Below the pieces are notes generated by a model, which saw nothing but the letters and a program-made list of their open reading frames with translations, made no database searches and was not told the origin of the DNA. A stretch of DNA of 8,076 bases from Erysipelotrichaceae bacterium. GTDB lineage: Bacteria; Bacillota_I; Bacilli_A; Erysipelotrichales; Erysipelotrichaceae. How positions within the stretch are numbered: position 1 is the first letter of the stretch; each line of letters opens with the position of its first letter. The stretch spans positions 1-8,076 of the forward strand of contig DMBB01000290.1 in assembly GCA_003446295.1 (NCBI GenBank). The letters are read 5' to 3'. Both the position numbers and the translations under genes were made by a program. Shown here piece by piece: positions 1-5,455 of this stretch.

Positions 1-432
1 GCTCTTGACGTTACGATTCAGGCTCAGGTTCTTGACCTGATGAATGATCTGAAAAAGCAGCTGAATACTTCGATCCTGTTCATTACGCATGACCTGAGCG
101 TCATTGCTGAAATGGCTGACCGCGTCATGGTTATGTATGCAGGAAAAGTTGTTGAACTTGCGGATGTTATGACGATTTTTGAGAAACCTCTGCATCCTTA
201 CACAAGAGGTCTGATTGCTTCAAGACCTGATATGAATACATCCTCCAACCGTCTGACGGTCATTCCGGGCAACGTTCCGGACCTGTCCGCTCTGCCGGAA
301 GGATGCTCATTCGGTCCTCGCTGCGGCTTCTTCTGTGACAAGTGCGGCAAGGGTGTTCCTGAACTTGTTGAAGTAGAACCGAATCACTGGGTTCGCTGCT
401 ACAGACCGGGAGGTGTAGATCGTGACAACTGA
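1..432 (+). CDS. oppD: Oligopeptide/dipeptide ABC transporter ATP-binding protein OppD-like, C-terminal part
   Basis: This is the ATPase of a peptide importer, which powers uptake on the cytoplasmic face of the membrane. The window opens inside the ATPase domain: the first residues (ALDVTIQAQV) are the D-loop just after the Walker B site, which lies outside. The H-loop is ITHDLS (His at in-window residue 30). The oligo_HPY C-terminal domain follows (HPYTRGLIASRP). Four cysteines at in-window residues 102, 108, 115 and 133 are spaced C-x5-C-x6-C-x17-C, exactly as in the downstream OppF; a fifth lies at 112. The frame is open from base 1, so 143 codons plus the stop are visible, and the ATG at 40 is internal. 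The stop overlaps the oppF start by 11 nt. OppD and DppD cannot be separated from this fragment; the OppD name rests on the paired OppF. Confidence 0.93.
   Translation, partial: ALDVTIQAQVLDLMNDLKKQLNTSILFITHDLSVIAEMADRVMVMYAGKVVELADVMTIFEKPLHPYTRGLIASRPDMNTSSNRLTVIPGNVPDLSALPEGCSFGPRCGFFCDKCGKGVPELVEVEPNHWVRCYRPGGVDRDN
408..415 (+). promoter_or_regulatory. Ribosome binding site for oppF (GGGAGGTG)
   Basis: GGGAGGTG lies inside the end of oppD, 6 nt before the GTG at 422. It supports GTG as the oppF start. No ATG is suitably placed, and the first residues (MTTDNKNLIEVRNLKKYF) match the usual beginning of OppF proteins. The 11-nt overlap of the two genes suggests translational coupling, which would keep the two ATPases in equal amounts. 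Confidence 0.75.
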
Positions 433-1438
433 TAACAAAAATCTGATTGAAGTCAGAAATCTGAAAAAATATTTCCCGATCAAGGGCGGTATTTTCCAGA
501 CAACAGTCGGACAGGTAAAAGCTGTTGACGATGTATCCTTTTCCATCAAAAAGGGACAGGTCATGGGACTTGTCGGTGAATCCGGCTGCGGTAAATCCAC
601 AACAGGCAGAACGATGCTTCAGCTTCTGAAGCCTACGTCCGGTGAAATGTATTATGACGGTGTTGATACGTTCAAGCTTTCAGGCAAAGAACTGAATAAA
701 TACCGTACAAAGATGCAGATCGTATTCCAGGATCCGTATTCCTCACTGAATCCCCGTCTGCCGATCTATGACATTATCGGTGAAGCAATGCTTGAACACA
801 AGATCGTTGCCAACCGTGAAGAAATGATGAATAAAGTCTTTGAACTGATGAACAAGTGCGGACTGTTCCCTGAACAGGCAGGCCGTTATCCCCACCAGTT
901 CTCAGGCGGTCAGAGACAGCGTATCTGTATTGCAAGAGCGCTCGCTGTTGATCCTGAGTTTGTTATCTGCGACGAAGCAGTATCTGCTCTGGACGTTTCC
1001 ATTCAGTCCCAGATCATCAACCTTCTGAAAGATCTGCAGGACGATATGGGACTTACATATCTGTTCATCTCACATGACCTTTCAGTCGTGAAATTCATTT
1101 CCGACTCTGTAGGCGTTATGTATCTTGGTGAGATCGTTGAGATCGGCTCCAAGGAACAGATTTTTGATCATTTTGCTCATCCGTATACAGAAGCACTTCT
1201 GTCTGCGGCTCCGTCATTTGATCCCCGTAAGCGCAACAACAGCAACCGTATCATTCTGCAGGGTGACCTTCCGTCACCGGCTAATCCTCCGAGCGGATGC
1301 CGTTTCCATACAAGATGTCCGCTTGCGACTGCAAAATGCTCCGGAGAAGTTCCTGCCAAGTACGAAGTTGAACCGGGTCATCTGGTACAGTGCCACTTTG
1401 CAAAAGAACGTTTTGCAAAGCGCAGTGAAAATAACTGA
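422..1438 (+). CDS. oppF: Oligopeptide ABC transporter ATP-binding protein OppF-like
   Basis: This is the second ATPase of the peptide importer, 338 residues, full length for the family. All nucleotide-binding motifs are visible: Walker A GESGCGKST (residues 52-60), Q-loop Gln103, ABC signature FSGGQ (160-164), Walker B with D184 and E185, D-loop SALD, and H-loop His218 in ISHDLS. The C-terminal oligo_HPY domain starts at HPYTEALLSAAP (about 253). It carries cysteines 293, 299, 306 and 324 in the spacing C-x5-C-x6-C-x17-C. The tail ends FAKERFAKRSENN; the repeated FAK is the coding side of a DNA inverted repeat at 1396-1420. The gene starts with GTG, overlaps oppD by 11 nt, and shares one base with the next ORF (TGATG), so the three genes are probably one transcript. 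The transported peptide class cannot be told from the ATPase. Confidence 0.95.
   Translation: MTTDNKNLIEVRNLKKYFPIKGGIFQTTVGQVKAVDDVSFSIKKGQVMGLVGESGCGKSTTGRTMLQLLKPTSGEMYYDGVDTFKLSGKELNKYRTKMQIVFQDPYSSLNPRLPIYDIIGEAMLEHKIVANREEMMNKVFELMNKCGLFPEQAGRYPHQFSGGQRQRICIARALAVDPEFVICDEAVSALDVSIQSQIINLLKDLQDDMGLTYLFISHDLSVVKFISDSVGVMYLGEIVEIGSKEQIFDHFAHPYTEALLSAAPSFDPRKRNNSNRIILQGDLPSPANPPSGCRFHTRCPLATAKCSGEVPAKYEVEPGHLVQCHFAKERFAKRSENN
1396..1420 (+). repeat. Perfect inverted repeat with 10-bp arms at the end of oppF
   Basis: CTTTGCAAAA (1396-1405) and TTTTGCAAAG (1411-1420) are exact reverse complements around a 5-nt loop, GAACG. The repeat lies within the last codons of oppF and ends 17 nt before the ATG of the next gene. 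No U-run follows, so it is not an intrinsic terminator. As RNA it could form a 10-bp hairpin that protects the oppD-oppF message from 3' decay or influences translation of the small gene. As DNA it could be a dyad for a binding protein. Its role is inference; only the symmetry is seen. Confidence 0.7.
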
Positions 1439-1701
1439 TGTTCTTTATTCAAAAAGATCAGGTCGATCAGGATGTCGAAAAGATCCGTGAATATACGCTG
1501 GGTCCTGAACATCTTGAGAAAAAACTGATCAAGGAAGCGGAAGACAACCGGAAACGGAAAGAAAACGTATCGGAATTTACATGGAAAGATGTACTGGCAA
1601 TGACGATCGCGATCATTGAGGTCATCCTGCCGTTCCTGATCGCATTCATTCTGGCAATGGTTGCCGCATGGTTCTTCTTCTGGTATCTGGCACATCATTG
1701 A
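1438..1701 (+). CDS. Small membrane protein of unknown function coupled to oppF
   Basis: This is an 87-residue protein that I do not recognise. Residues 1-50 are hydrophilic and strongly charged (for example KKLIKEAEDNRKRKEN at 28-43), probably helical. Residues 52-84 form one long hydrophobic stretch containing Glu61 and Pro65, ending WFFFWYLAHH. It could be a single tilted membrane helix or a short hairpin with the charged part in the cytoplasm. There is no signal peptide or cysteine. The start codon overlaps the oppF stop by one base (TGATG) and no good Shine-Dalgarno precedes it, so reinitiation after oppF is likely. Its position suggests a role with the Opp transporter, such as an accessory or anchoring subunit, but nothing in the sequence proves this. 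Coding is supported by the coupling and by the coherent charged-then-hydrophobic layout. Confidence 0.72.
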   Translation: MFFIQKDQVDQDVEKIREYTLGPEHLEKKLIKEAEDNRKRKENVSEFTWKDVLAMTIAIIEVILPFLIAFILAMVAAWFFFWYLAHH

Positions 1702-1706
1702 TTTAT

Positions 1707-1736
1707 AAAGGAATGTCTGAAAGGATATTCCTTTTG
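1707..1736 (+). terminator. Weak hairpin with short T-run after the opp operon
   Basis: AAAGGAAT (1707-1714) pairs with ATTCCTTT (1727-1734) around a 12-nt loop. A second 5' arm, AAAGGA (1720-1725), could pair with TCCTTT (1729-1734) around a 3-nt loop. The downstream arm runs into TTTTGTT. The stem is AU-rich and the T-run short, so termination may be partial. The T-run also overlaps the extended -10 element of the lipoprotein gene. Confidence 0.5.
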
Positions 1737-1743
1737 TTATAAT
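1735..1743 (+). promoter_or_regulatory. Extended -10 promoter of the lipoprotein gene
   Basis: TGTTATAAT is a perfect TGnTATAAT extended -10 for the housekeeping sigma factor. At 17-bp spacing the -35 region (GTCTGA, 1715-1720) does not match TTGACA, as is common for extended -10 promoters. Transcription would begin near 1750. This rules out the in-frame ATG at 1742, which lies inside the -10 box, and leaves a leader of only about 10 nt before the ATG at 1760. Confidence 0.65.
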
Positions 1744-1759
1744 GGGAACGGTGACTTTT

Positions 1760-2677
1760 ATGAAAAAACTACTGACAGCAGGATTATTAGTATGCTTATG
1801 CGGATGTGCATCCGATGCATCCGGACCTGCAGCTGAGATAACGGCTTCACCTGTGCCGGGCGAAGACATACAGGAACAGGTGATCGATACCGGATACGGG
1901 ATCAGTATGATCCTGCCGGGAGATTTCAGCAGGAAAGACAGGGAAAACTGTGATTTCTCATACAGCAACGGAAAGCTTAACATTCTCGGACTTTCCGAAT
2001 CCAGAGAATACCTTGCGTGCATCGGAAAAGATCCGGATATGGATATCCATGAATATGCGGCAGATCTTTATAAAGGAATGGATATCACGGAGATCTCCGA
2101 TGACCGTGTAGCTGTAGAAGATACGTATCAGGATTATTATGAATACCAGATCGTAATTGAAGGAGATGATCGTTTCTGGACAGTCGGCTTTATTCAGAAT
2201 GATTATGATGAGCAGGCGATCGAAGAGATCAAGGAACTCGCATTGAACAAGACATATGTCAATGAGGATCTTCCTTCGGAACGGTATACATATAAATGCA
2301 AAAAGCTCCGCATCAAACTGCCGAGACAGTTTGAGTATGCATTCAACAGCAATAACGAAGAACTGACATGCGGATATACCGCAGTCTACATTTACGACTA
2401 TGCGTCAGCGGCAGATTTCAGGCAGTTCAATATAGATCAGGATACGGACATTGTTGATGCGGCTGCTTCGATCCAGTCAAAGATGGGAGAGACCGGCGAG
2501 ATCATCAGGATCGATGACAATAAAGCATATTATACATTTGTGACGGACGATTACTTCCTGCTGGAACTGATCTATGATTACAGCCCGGGTTTTGCCAATG
2601 TTGAATTCCTCGGTGCTTCCAGCATGAAGGATATCCTGTTTGATTACTTCCTGGACTGGGCATCGACAGTCAATTAA
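1760..2677 (+). CDS. Lipoprotein, unknown function, two PsbP-like repeats suspected
   Basis: This is a 305-residue exported lipoprotein. From the ATG at 1760 the N-terminus is MKKLLTAGLLVCLCGC, a lipoprotein signal peptide with lipobox LCGC and lipidated Cys16, followed by a short Ala/Ser/Pro-rich linker. The mature protein is very acidic. It reads as two similar halves, about 46-165 and 177-300. Each opens with a strand ending in LP plus a later Phe (ISMILPGDF, LRIKLPRQF). Each then has a D-D-rich segment followed by an aromatic strand (DDRFWTVGF, DDYFLLELIY) and closes with a helix (EEIKELAL, MKDILFDYF). This resembles the PsbP/Mog1-like fold of many Bacillota lipoproteins, but the assignment is by eye. 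The start at 1742 is rejected because it lies in the promoter and would add residues before the Lys-Lys of the signal peptide. It is a single gene with its own promoter. Confidence 0.85.
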   Translation: MKKLLTAGLLVCLCGCASDASGPAAEITASPVPGEDIQEQVIDTGYGISMILPGDFSRKDRENCDFSYSNGKLNILGLSESREYLACIGKDPDMDIHEYAADLYKGMDITEISDDRVAVEDTYQDYYEYQIVIEGDDRFWTVGFIQNDYDEQAIEEIKELALNKTYVNEDLPSERYTYKCKKLRIKLPRQFEYAFNSNNEELTCGYTAVYIYDYASAADFRQFNIDQDTDIVDAAASIQSKMGETGEIIRIDDNKAYYTFVTDDYFLLELIYDYSPGFANVEFLGASSMKDILFDYFLDWASTVN

Positions 2678-2703
2678 AAAACCTTCTGATCAATGTCAGA
2701 AGG
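2676..2703 (-). terminator. Intrinsic terminator of the minus-strand membrane protein gene
   Basis: CCTTCTGA (2682-2689) and TCAGAAGG (2696-2703) form a perfect 8-bp stem with a 6-nt loop. Read on the minus strand, the stem is followed by TTTTTT (plus-strand A-run 2676-2681). The minus gene's stop codon is inside the stem. On the plus strand no T-run follows, so it would not efficiently end the lipoprotein transcript by itself. The A-run also overlaps the lipoprotein's stop codon. Confidence 0.82.
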
Positions 2704-3052
2704 CGTAGTAGATCACGAGTAGGAATATCATGATCACGAGCAGCACCAATCCTGCAAACAAAGCAGGATTTTTTTCGTTTTTCTCAGCCTGATAGCGTTC
2801 TTCCATCAGTTCGGAGATCTTTTTGCCTGTCTTTTTCTTTGACAGCATAAATGAATACCCTGCACCGAATGACTTGTTTACGACTCCACCGGCAAGCAGC
2901 AGAAGTGCGGAACAGAGCGTTACGCCATCGATCAGTCCATTCAGGAAGGATGTAGTATTAATCAGGCCGGCAATCACAGATACAGCAAGCGATCCTGCTG
3001 TCAGATACCAGATCATACGGTCTGAATACTTTTCTTTCAACCAGTTAAACAT
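2696..3052 (-). CDS. Small three-helix membrane protein, possibly DUF3899-like
   Basis: This 118-residue protein has three predicted membrane segments: about 13-31, 38-58 (ending in the AGGVVNKSF turn) and 97-117. A basic, charged cytoplasmic loop lies between the second and third (SKKKTGKKISELMEERYQ, 71-88). The layout and the Gly-Gly turn after the second helix recall DUF3899 proteins of Bacillota, but I cannot confirm membership by eye and the function is unknown. It is transcribed alone, convergent with the lipoprotein gene and divergent from the M42 peptidase gene. No Shine-Dalgarno precedes the ATG, and the -10 box sits only 6 nt upstream, so the mRNA probably starts at or next to the initiation codon. 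An alternative start at Met13 would cut into the first helix and has only a weak purine stretch before it. Confidence 0.82.
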   Translation of the reverse strand: MFNWLKEKYSDRMIWYLTAGSLAVSVIAGLINTTSFLNGLIDGVTLCSALLLLAGGVVNKSFGAGYSFMLSKKKTGKKISELMEERYQAEKNEKNPALFAGLVLLVIMIFLLVIYYAF

Positions 3053-3058
3053 GTGTTA

Positions 3059-3067
3059 ATTGTATCA
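3059..3067 (-). promoter_or_regulatory. Extended -10 promoter for the minus-strand membrane protein, leaderless
   Basis: On the minus strand the sequence is TGATACAAT, a TGnTAnAAT extended -10, ending 6 nt before the ATG. With normal spacing, transcription starts within a base or two of the start codon, giving a leaderless message. The expected -35 region (3082-3087) does not resemble TTGACA and overlaps the -10 box of the divergent M42 promoter. Confidence 0.55.
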
Positions 3068-3086
3068 GAACATGAAGTGTTTGGCA

Positions 3087-3092
3087 TATAAT
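3087..3092 (+). promoter_or_regulatory. -10 box of the M42 peptidase promoter
   Basis: TATAAT is an exact consensus -10 followed by a suitable start region near 3099. The -35 at 17-bp spacing (ATCAGA, 3064-3069) is poor. There is no TG extension, since the preceding bases are GCA. A regulator or an unusual spacing may compensate: TTGTAT at 3060-3065 has a 21-bp spacer. The promoter overlaps the divergent promoter at 3059-3067. Confidence 0.5.
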
Positions 3093-3106
3093 GTAGCAGT
3101 ATGAAC

Positions 3107-3112
3107 GGAGGA
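3107..3112 (+). promoter_or_regulatory. Ribosome binding site of the M42 peptidase gene
   Basis: GGAGGA lies 10 nt before the ATG at 3123, slightly long spacing but the only strong purine motif here. It fixes the start at 3123 rather than at the ATG at 3101, which is upstream of the site, in another frame, and stops after 12 codons. Confidence 0.7.
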
Positions 3113-3122
3113 TCAGAAACAT

Positions 3123-4190
3123 ATGATCAGACAAGATGAAGTGAAACGAATTCTGGCGCTGTCAGACGCATTCGGCCCGAGCGGTCTGGAGGATGAAGTC
3201 AGTGCACTGGTGAAAAAGGAACTGGAAGGTGTACTTGACCTGACAGAAGACAGTATGCGGAATGTCCGGGGAGTATTGAATCCGGAAAAGAAAGGACCAC
3301 GCGTCATGCTGGATGCGCATCTGGACGAAGTAGGTGCAGTCGTTCAGGCAATCAAGCCGAACGGCACCATGCGTTTCCTGACGCTTGGCGGATGGACCGC
3401 CAATAATCTGCCTTCTTCCTTATTCCATATCAGGAACAGAGATGGAAAACTGGTGAAGGCCTCCGTTGCCGCAAAGCCTGTGCATTTTATGTCAGCTACA
3501 GAAAAAAATGCATCGCTGACGGTGGATGATATGGTGCTGGACTGCGGAAGCACAAGTGCTGAAGAAACCATGAAGGGTTTCGGGATCGGGATCGGTTCCT
3601 TTGCGGCGCCCGCTGTACAGGCATCCTATGATGAAGAGAAACGCCTGTTCTTCGGCAAGGCTTATGACTGCAGGATCGGAGTTGCTGCAGAGATCGAGAC
3701 ATTGAAGAGACTGCAGGGAGAAGAACTGCCGTGCACAGTCACTGCATCCTTTGCCGTACAGGAAGAGGTCGGTGAACGCGGTGTTTATGCGAACTATAAA
3801 GCACTGCAGCCGGATATTATGATCTGCTTTGAAGGCTGTCCTGCGGATGATACATTTCAGGAACCTTATATGATCCAGGCTGCCATGTATAAAGGACCGA
3901 TGCTGAGACATTTTGACCGCTCGATGATCACAAACCCGAGATTCCAGAGATTCGCGCTGGATCTTGCACATGAAAACGGAATCCCTGTACAGGAGAGCGT
4001 CAGGTCAGGCGGCGGCACAAATGCCGGCATGATCCATACGGAAGGCATTCCTGCGATCGTCATCGGTGTGCCTGTCAGATATATCCATTCTCACCATTGC
4101 TGGTGCACGGCAGATGACTATGAATCTGCTGTAGAACTGGCAGTTGCTTTGTGCCGCAAACTGGACGCAGAAACACTGAAAACATTCTGA
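3123..4190 (+). CDS. M42-family metallo-aminopeptidase (glutamyl/lysyl aminopeptidase-like)
   Basis: This cytoplasmic, probably dinuclear-metal aminopeptidase removes N-terminal residues from short peptides; the family builds dodecameric tetrahedral shells. At 355 residues it is full length. Visible active-site motifs are DAHLDEVG (His66, Asp68), YDCRIG with bridging Asp182, QEEVGERG with catalytic Glu214 and ligand Glu215, FEG with ligand Glu237, and PVRYIHSHH with ligand His322. The GGGTNAG loop is at 296-302. Residues of about 70-160 form the inserted dimerisation domain. Two features stand out. The tail of the last metal motif is Cys-rich (HHCWC, 324-328), and the fourth ligand is Glu rather than Asp, as in the EG-type M42 subgroup. 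It has its own promoter. Lying about 1.7 kb from the Opp genes, it may digest imported peptides, but that link is inference. Substrate specificity, and hence a symbol, cannot be read. Confidence 0.93.
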   Translation: MIRQDEVKRILALSDAFGPSGLEDEVSALVKKELEGVLDLTEDSMRNVRGVLNPEKKGPRVMLDAHLDEVGAVVQAIKPNGTMRFLTLGGWTANNLPSSLFHIRNRDGKLVKASVAAKPVHFMSATEKNASLTVDDMVLDCGSTSAEETMKGFGIGIGSFAAPAVQASYDEEKRLFFGKAYDCRIGVAAEIETLKRLQGEELPCTVTASFAVQEEVGERGVYANYKALQPDIMICFEGCPADDTFQEPYMIQAAMYKGPMLRHFDRSMITNPRFQRFALDLAHENGIPVQESVRSGGGTNAGMIHTEGIPAIVIGVPVRYIHSHHCWCTADDYESAVELAVALCRKLDAETLKTF

Positions 4191-4232
4191 TCTGAAGCCG
4201 GGTTTTTGTTGATTTCATGCGCTTTAGAATGA

Positions 4233-4261
4233 TTGCGTATGCAACTATCCGATGCTATAAT
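4233..4261 (+). promoter_or_regulatory. Promoter of the sepF-ylmH-divIVA cluster
   Basis: The -10 is TGCTATAAT (4253-4261), a perfect extended -10. The -35 is TTGCGT (4233-4238) at exactly 17-bp spacing, matching the first three consensus bases. Transcription would start near 4268, about 21 nt before the sepF ATG. The -35 sits in a small dyad, TTGC-GTAT-GCAA (4233-4244), which could be chance. The 98-nt gap after the peptidase gene holds a T-run (4203-4207) but no convincing hairpin, so I call no terminator there. Confidence 0.75.
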
Positions 4262-4275
4262 GTGTGAGATTAAGT

Positions 4276-4281
4276 GGAGGT
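4276..4281 (+). promoter_or_regulatory. Ribosome binding site that fixes the sepF start
   Basis: GGAGGT lies 7 nt before the ATG at 4289. An in-frame GTG at 4274 would make this Shine-Dalgarno part of the coding sequence, so the longer reading is wrong and ATG 4289 is the start. The resulting N-terminus (MGLKDKLLSF) is the expected amphipathic SepF helix. Confidence 0.85.
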
Positions 4282-4288
4282 ACACAAA

Positions 4289-4708
4289 ATGGGTCTGAAA
4301 GATAAACTGCTGAGCTTCGTCGCTCCGATCGATGATGAAGACGAAGATGAAGAAGAAGTTGAAGAAGTAGAAGAAAAACCTGCTGAACCGAAACCTGTCA
4401 GTTCTTATGAAACAAAGAAAAATGACAATGTGAAAAAGGTTGCTTCTGATACAAAAATGGTTCTGTTTGAACCGCGCAGCTTTGAAGAAGCTGAAGAGAT
4501 CGCACGTCATCTGAAGCAGAGAAGGGCTGCAGTTGTCAATCTGCACCGTCTGCAGCGTGACTATGCACAGCGCACGATCGATTTCCTGACAGGTGTTGTA
4601 TTTGCCCTCGACGGAACTATCCAGAAGATCGGACATAATGTCATTCTCTGCACACCGAAGTCCATCGGTGTTGACGGAGAAATCTCTCTGGAAAGCGATG
4701 ACGACTGA
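4289..4708 (+). CDS. sepF: Cell division protein SepF
   Basis: SepF bundles FtsZ filaments and anchors them to the membrane during septum formation. The 139-residue protein is close to family length. It has an N-terminal amphipathic helix (MGLKDKLLSFVAPI) for membrane binding and a very acidic linker (residues 15-29, nearly all Asp/Glu). The conserved core, about 56-127, begins EPRSFEEAEEIARHLKQ and continues through VVNLHRL, RTIDFLTG and IGHNVILCTP. It ends in an acidic tail, ESDDD. The gene is first in a cluster with ylmH and divIVA, transcribed from the promoter at 4233-4261. Its last 11 bases overlap ylmH. In B. subtilis sepF sits in the same neighbourhood, with ylmG in between. Confidence 0.96.
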   Translation: MGLKDKLLSFVAPIDDEDEDEEEVEEVEEKPAEPKPVSSYETKKNDNVKKVASDTKMVLFEPRSFEEAEEIARHLKQRRAAVVNLHRLQRDYAQRTIDFLTGVVFALDGTIQKIGHNVILCTPKSIGVDGEISLESDDD

Positions 4709-5441
4709 GCATCATCAATTCGAAACTGTTCTGGTGCATCTGCGTGATCTGCAAAGGCAGAGTGAGCGCAGGTTTATGCATACTGAATCCAGTTTTCTGA
4801 ACGAAGAGGAACAGGCTGCCGCAAGGACGGAATTCCCGGCGTCTGATCTGATACGTTATGAAGGCGGATATCCGGATGCTATGAAAAAGAAGGTCATTTT
4901 TCTCAGGGATGAGGAGGATGACCTTTGTGATATTGTATGCCTGAAGGCACAGATCGATCAGCGCTTCAAGGGGATCACGCATCGTGATGTTCTTGGTGCA
5001 TTGATGAGCCTTCAGATCGACCGCCATAGCTTCGGTGATTTCTGGATCGAACAGGATCGGATCTATTTGTATACATCACAGCAGATGGGACGTTTTCTAT
5101 GCGATAACCTGGTGCGGATATCATCCCTGAATGTTTCGTTTGAGATCACGGATGAACATCCTTCCCAGGAGTTCCGGACAAAGAAAATAAAAGCTGTGAT
5201 CGCAAGTGAACGGGCTGACGCGATCGTTGCTGCACTGGCTCACTGCAGCAGAAATGAAGCCAAGCAGATGATCCGTTCCGGCAAGGTACAGTTCAATCAC
5301 GTGACGCTTGTGGACGTTGATGAAGTGTGCGATAATAACGTTACGATTTCAATCAGGGGGACCGGCAGATTCCGTTATCTAGGGGCTGTCGGCAAGACCA
5401 GAAAGGATCGTATTACAGCGGAATTCCTGCAGAGTATCTAG
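4698..5441 (+). CDS. ylmH: YlmH-family S4-domain RNA-binding protein
   Basis: This 247-residue protein of the YlmH family binds RNA and ribosomes; recent work links B. subtilis YlmH to rescue of stalled large ribosomal subunits. The N-terminal region holds the family's FLNEEEQAAA stretch (33-42) and the central motif THRDVLGALMSLQIDR (94-109) followed by FGDFWI. The S4 RNA-binding domain spans about 171-232 (SRNEAKQMIRSGKVQFNH, then GTGRFRYLG). The ATG at 4698 is chosen because it follows a short GGAAAG ribosome site (4690-4695), gives the usual family length, and overlaps sepF by only 11 nt. The frame is open further upstream to 4593, but that stretch is antiparallel in meaning to sepF, reading out of frame through its core. 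No ylmG-like membrane gene separates it from sepF. Confidence 0.93.
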   Translation: MTTEHHQFETVLVHLRDLQRQSERRFMHTESSFLNEEEQAAARTEFPASDLIRYEGGYPDAMKKKVIFLRDEEDDLCDIVCLKAQIDQRFKGITHRDVLGALMSLQIDRHSFGDFWIEQDRIYLYTSQQMGRFLCDNLVRISSLNVSFEITDEHPSQEFRTKKIKAVIASERADAIVAALAHCSRNEAKQMIRSGKVQFNHVTLVDVDEVCDNNVTISIRGTGRFRYLGAVGKTRKDRITAEFLQSI

Positions 5442-5445
5442 GAGG
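5440..5445 (+). promoter_or_regulatory. Ribosome binding site of divIVA overlapping the ylmH stop
   Basis: AGGAGG overlaps the ylmH TAG stop and lies 10 nt before the divIVA ATG at 5456. Ribosomes finishing ylmH would cover this site, so the two genes' translation is probably linked. Confidence 0.75.
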
Positions 5446-5455
5446 GAAGCACTGA

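Noticed and set aside
1742..1759. Longer start for the lipoprotein (six extra residues)
   Set aside because: The ATG at 1742 is part of the TATAAT -10 box and upstream of the predicted transcription start; the signal peptide begins naturally at the Met-Lys-Lys of 1760.
1378..2022. 214-codon open frame on the minus strand
   Set aside because: It runs antisense across the oppF end, the small membrane gene, an intergenic hairpin and the lipoprotein start. Spanning three separate units makes it a chance frame.
2823..3059. 78-codon plus-strand frame over the minus membrane gene
   Set aside because: It is antisense to a gene with clear membrane segments, a promoter and a terminator; it has no ribosome site of its own.
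3101..3139. 12-codon upstream ORF (ATG at 3101) before the M42 gene
   Set aside because: It starts within about two bases of the predicted transcription start and has no ribosome site. It contains the real Shine-Dalgarno, so chance is the simpler explanation.
4191..4215. Possible terminator after the M42 gene (T-run GGTTTTTGTT)
   Set aside because: I could find no stable stem directly before the T-run; only a 5-bp AAAAC/GTTTT pairing with a long loop is available.
4325..4380. GAAGAAGAT-rich low-complexity tract in sepF
   Set aside because: This simply encodes the acidic linker common in SepF proteins; it is not a tandem repeat with a fixed unit and not a CRISPR or recombination feature.
4118..4636. 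172-codon minus-strand frame over sepF
   Set aside because: It is antisense to the end of the peptidase gene, the promoter region and sepF; the product is a Phe/Ile-rich artefact of reading the acidic linker backwards.
4593..4697. N-terminal extension of ylmH by 35 codons
   Set aside because: It would overlap the conserved core of sepF in another frame, and the extra residues do not look like YlmH. The ATG at 4698 has a short ribosome site and gives family length.
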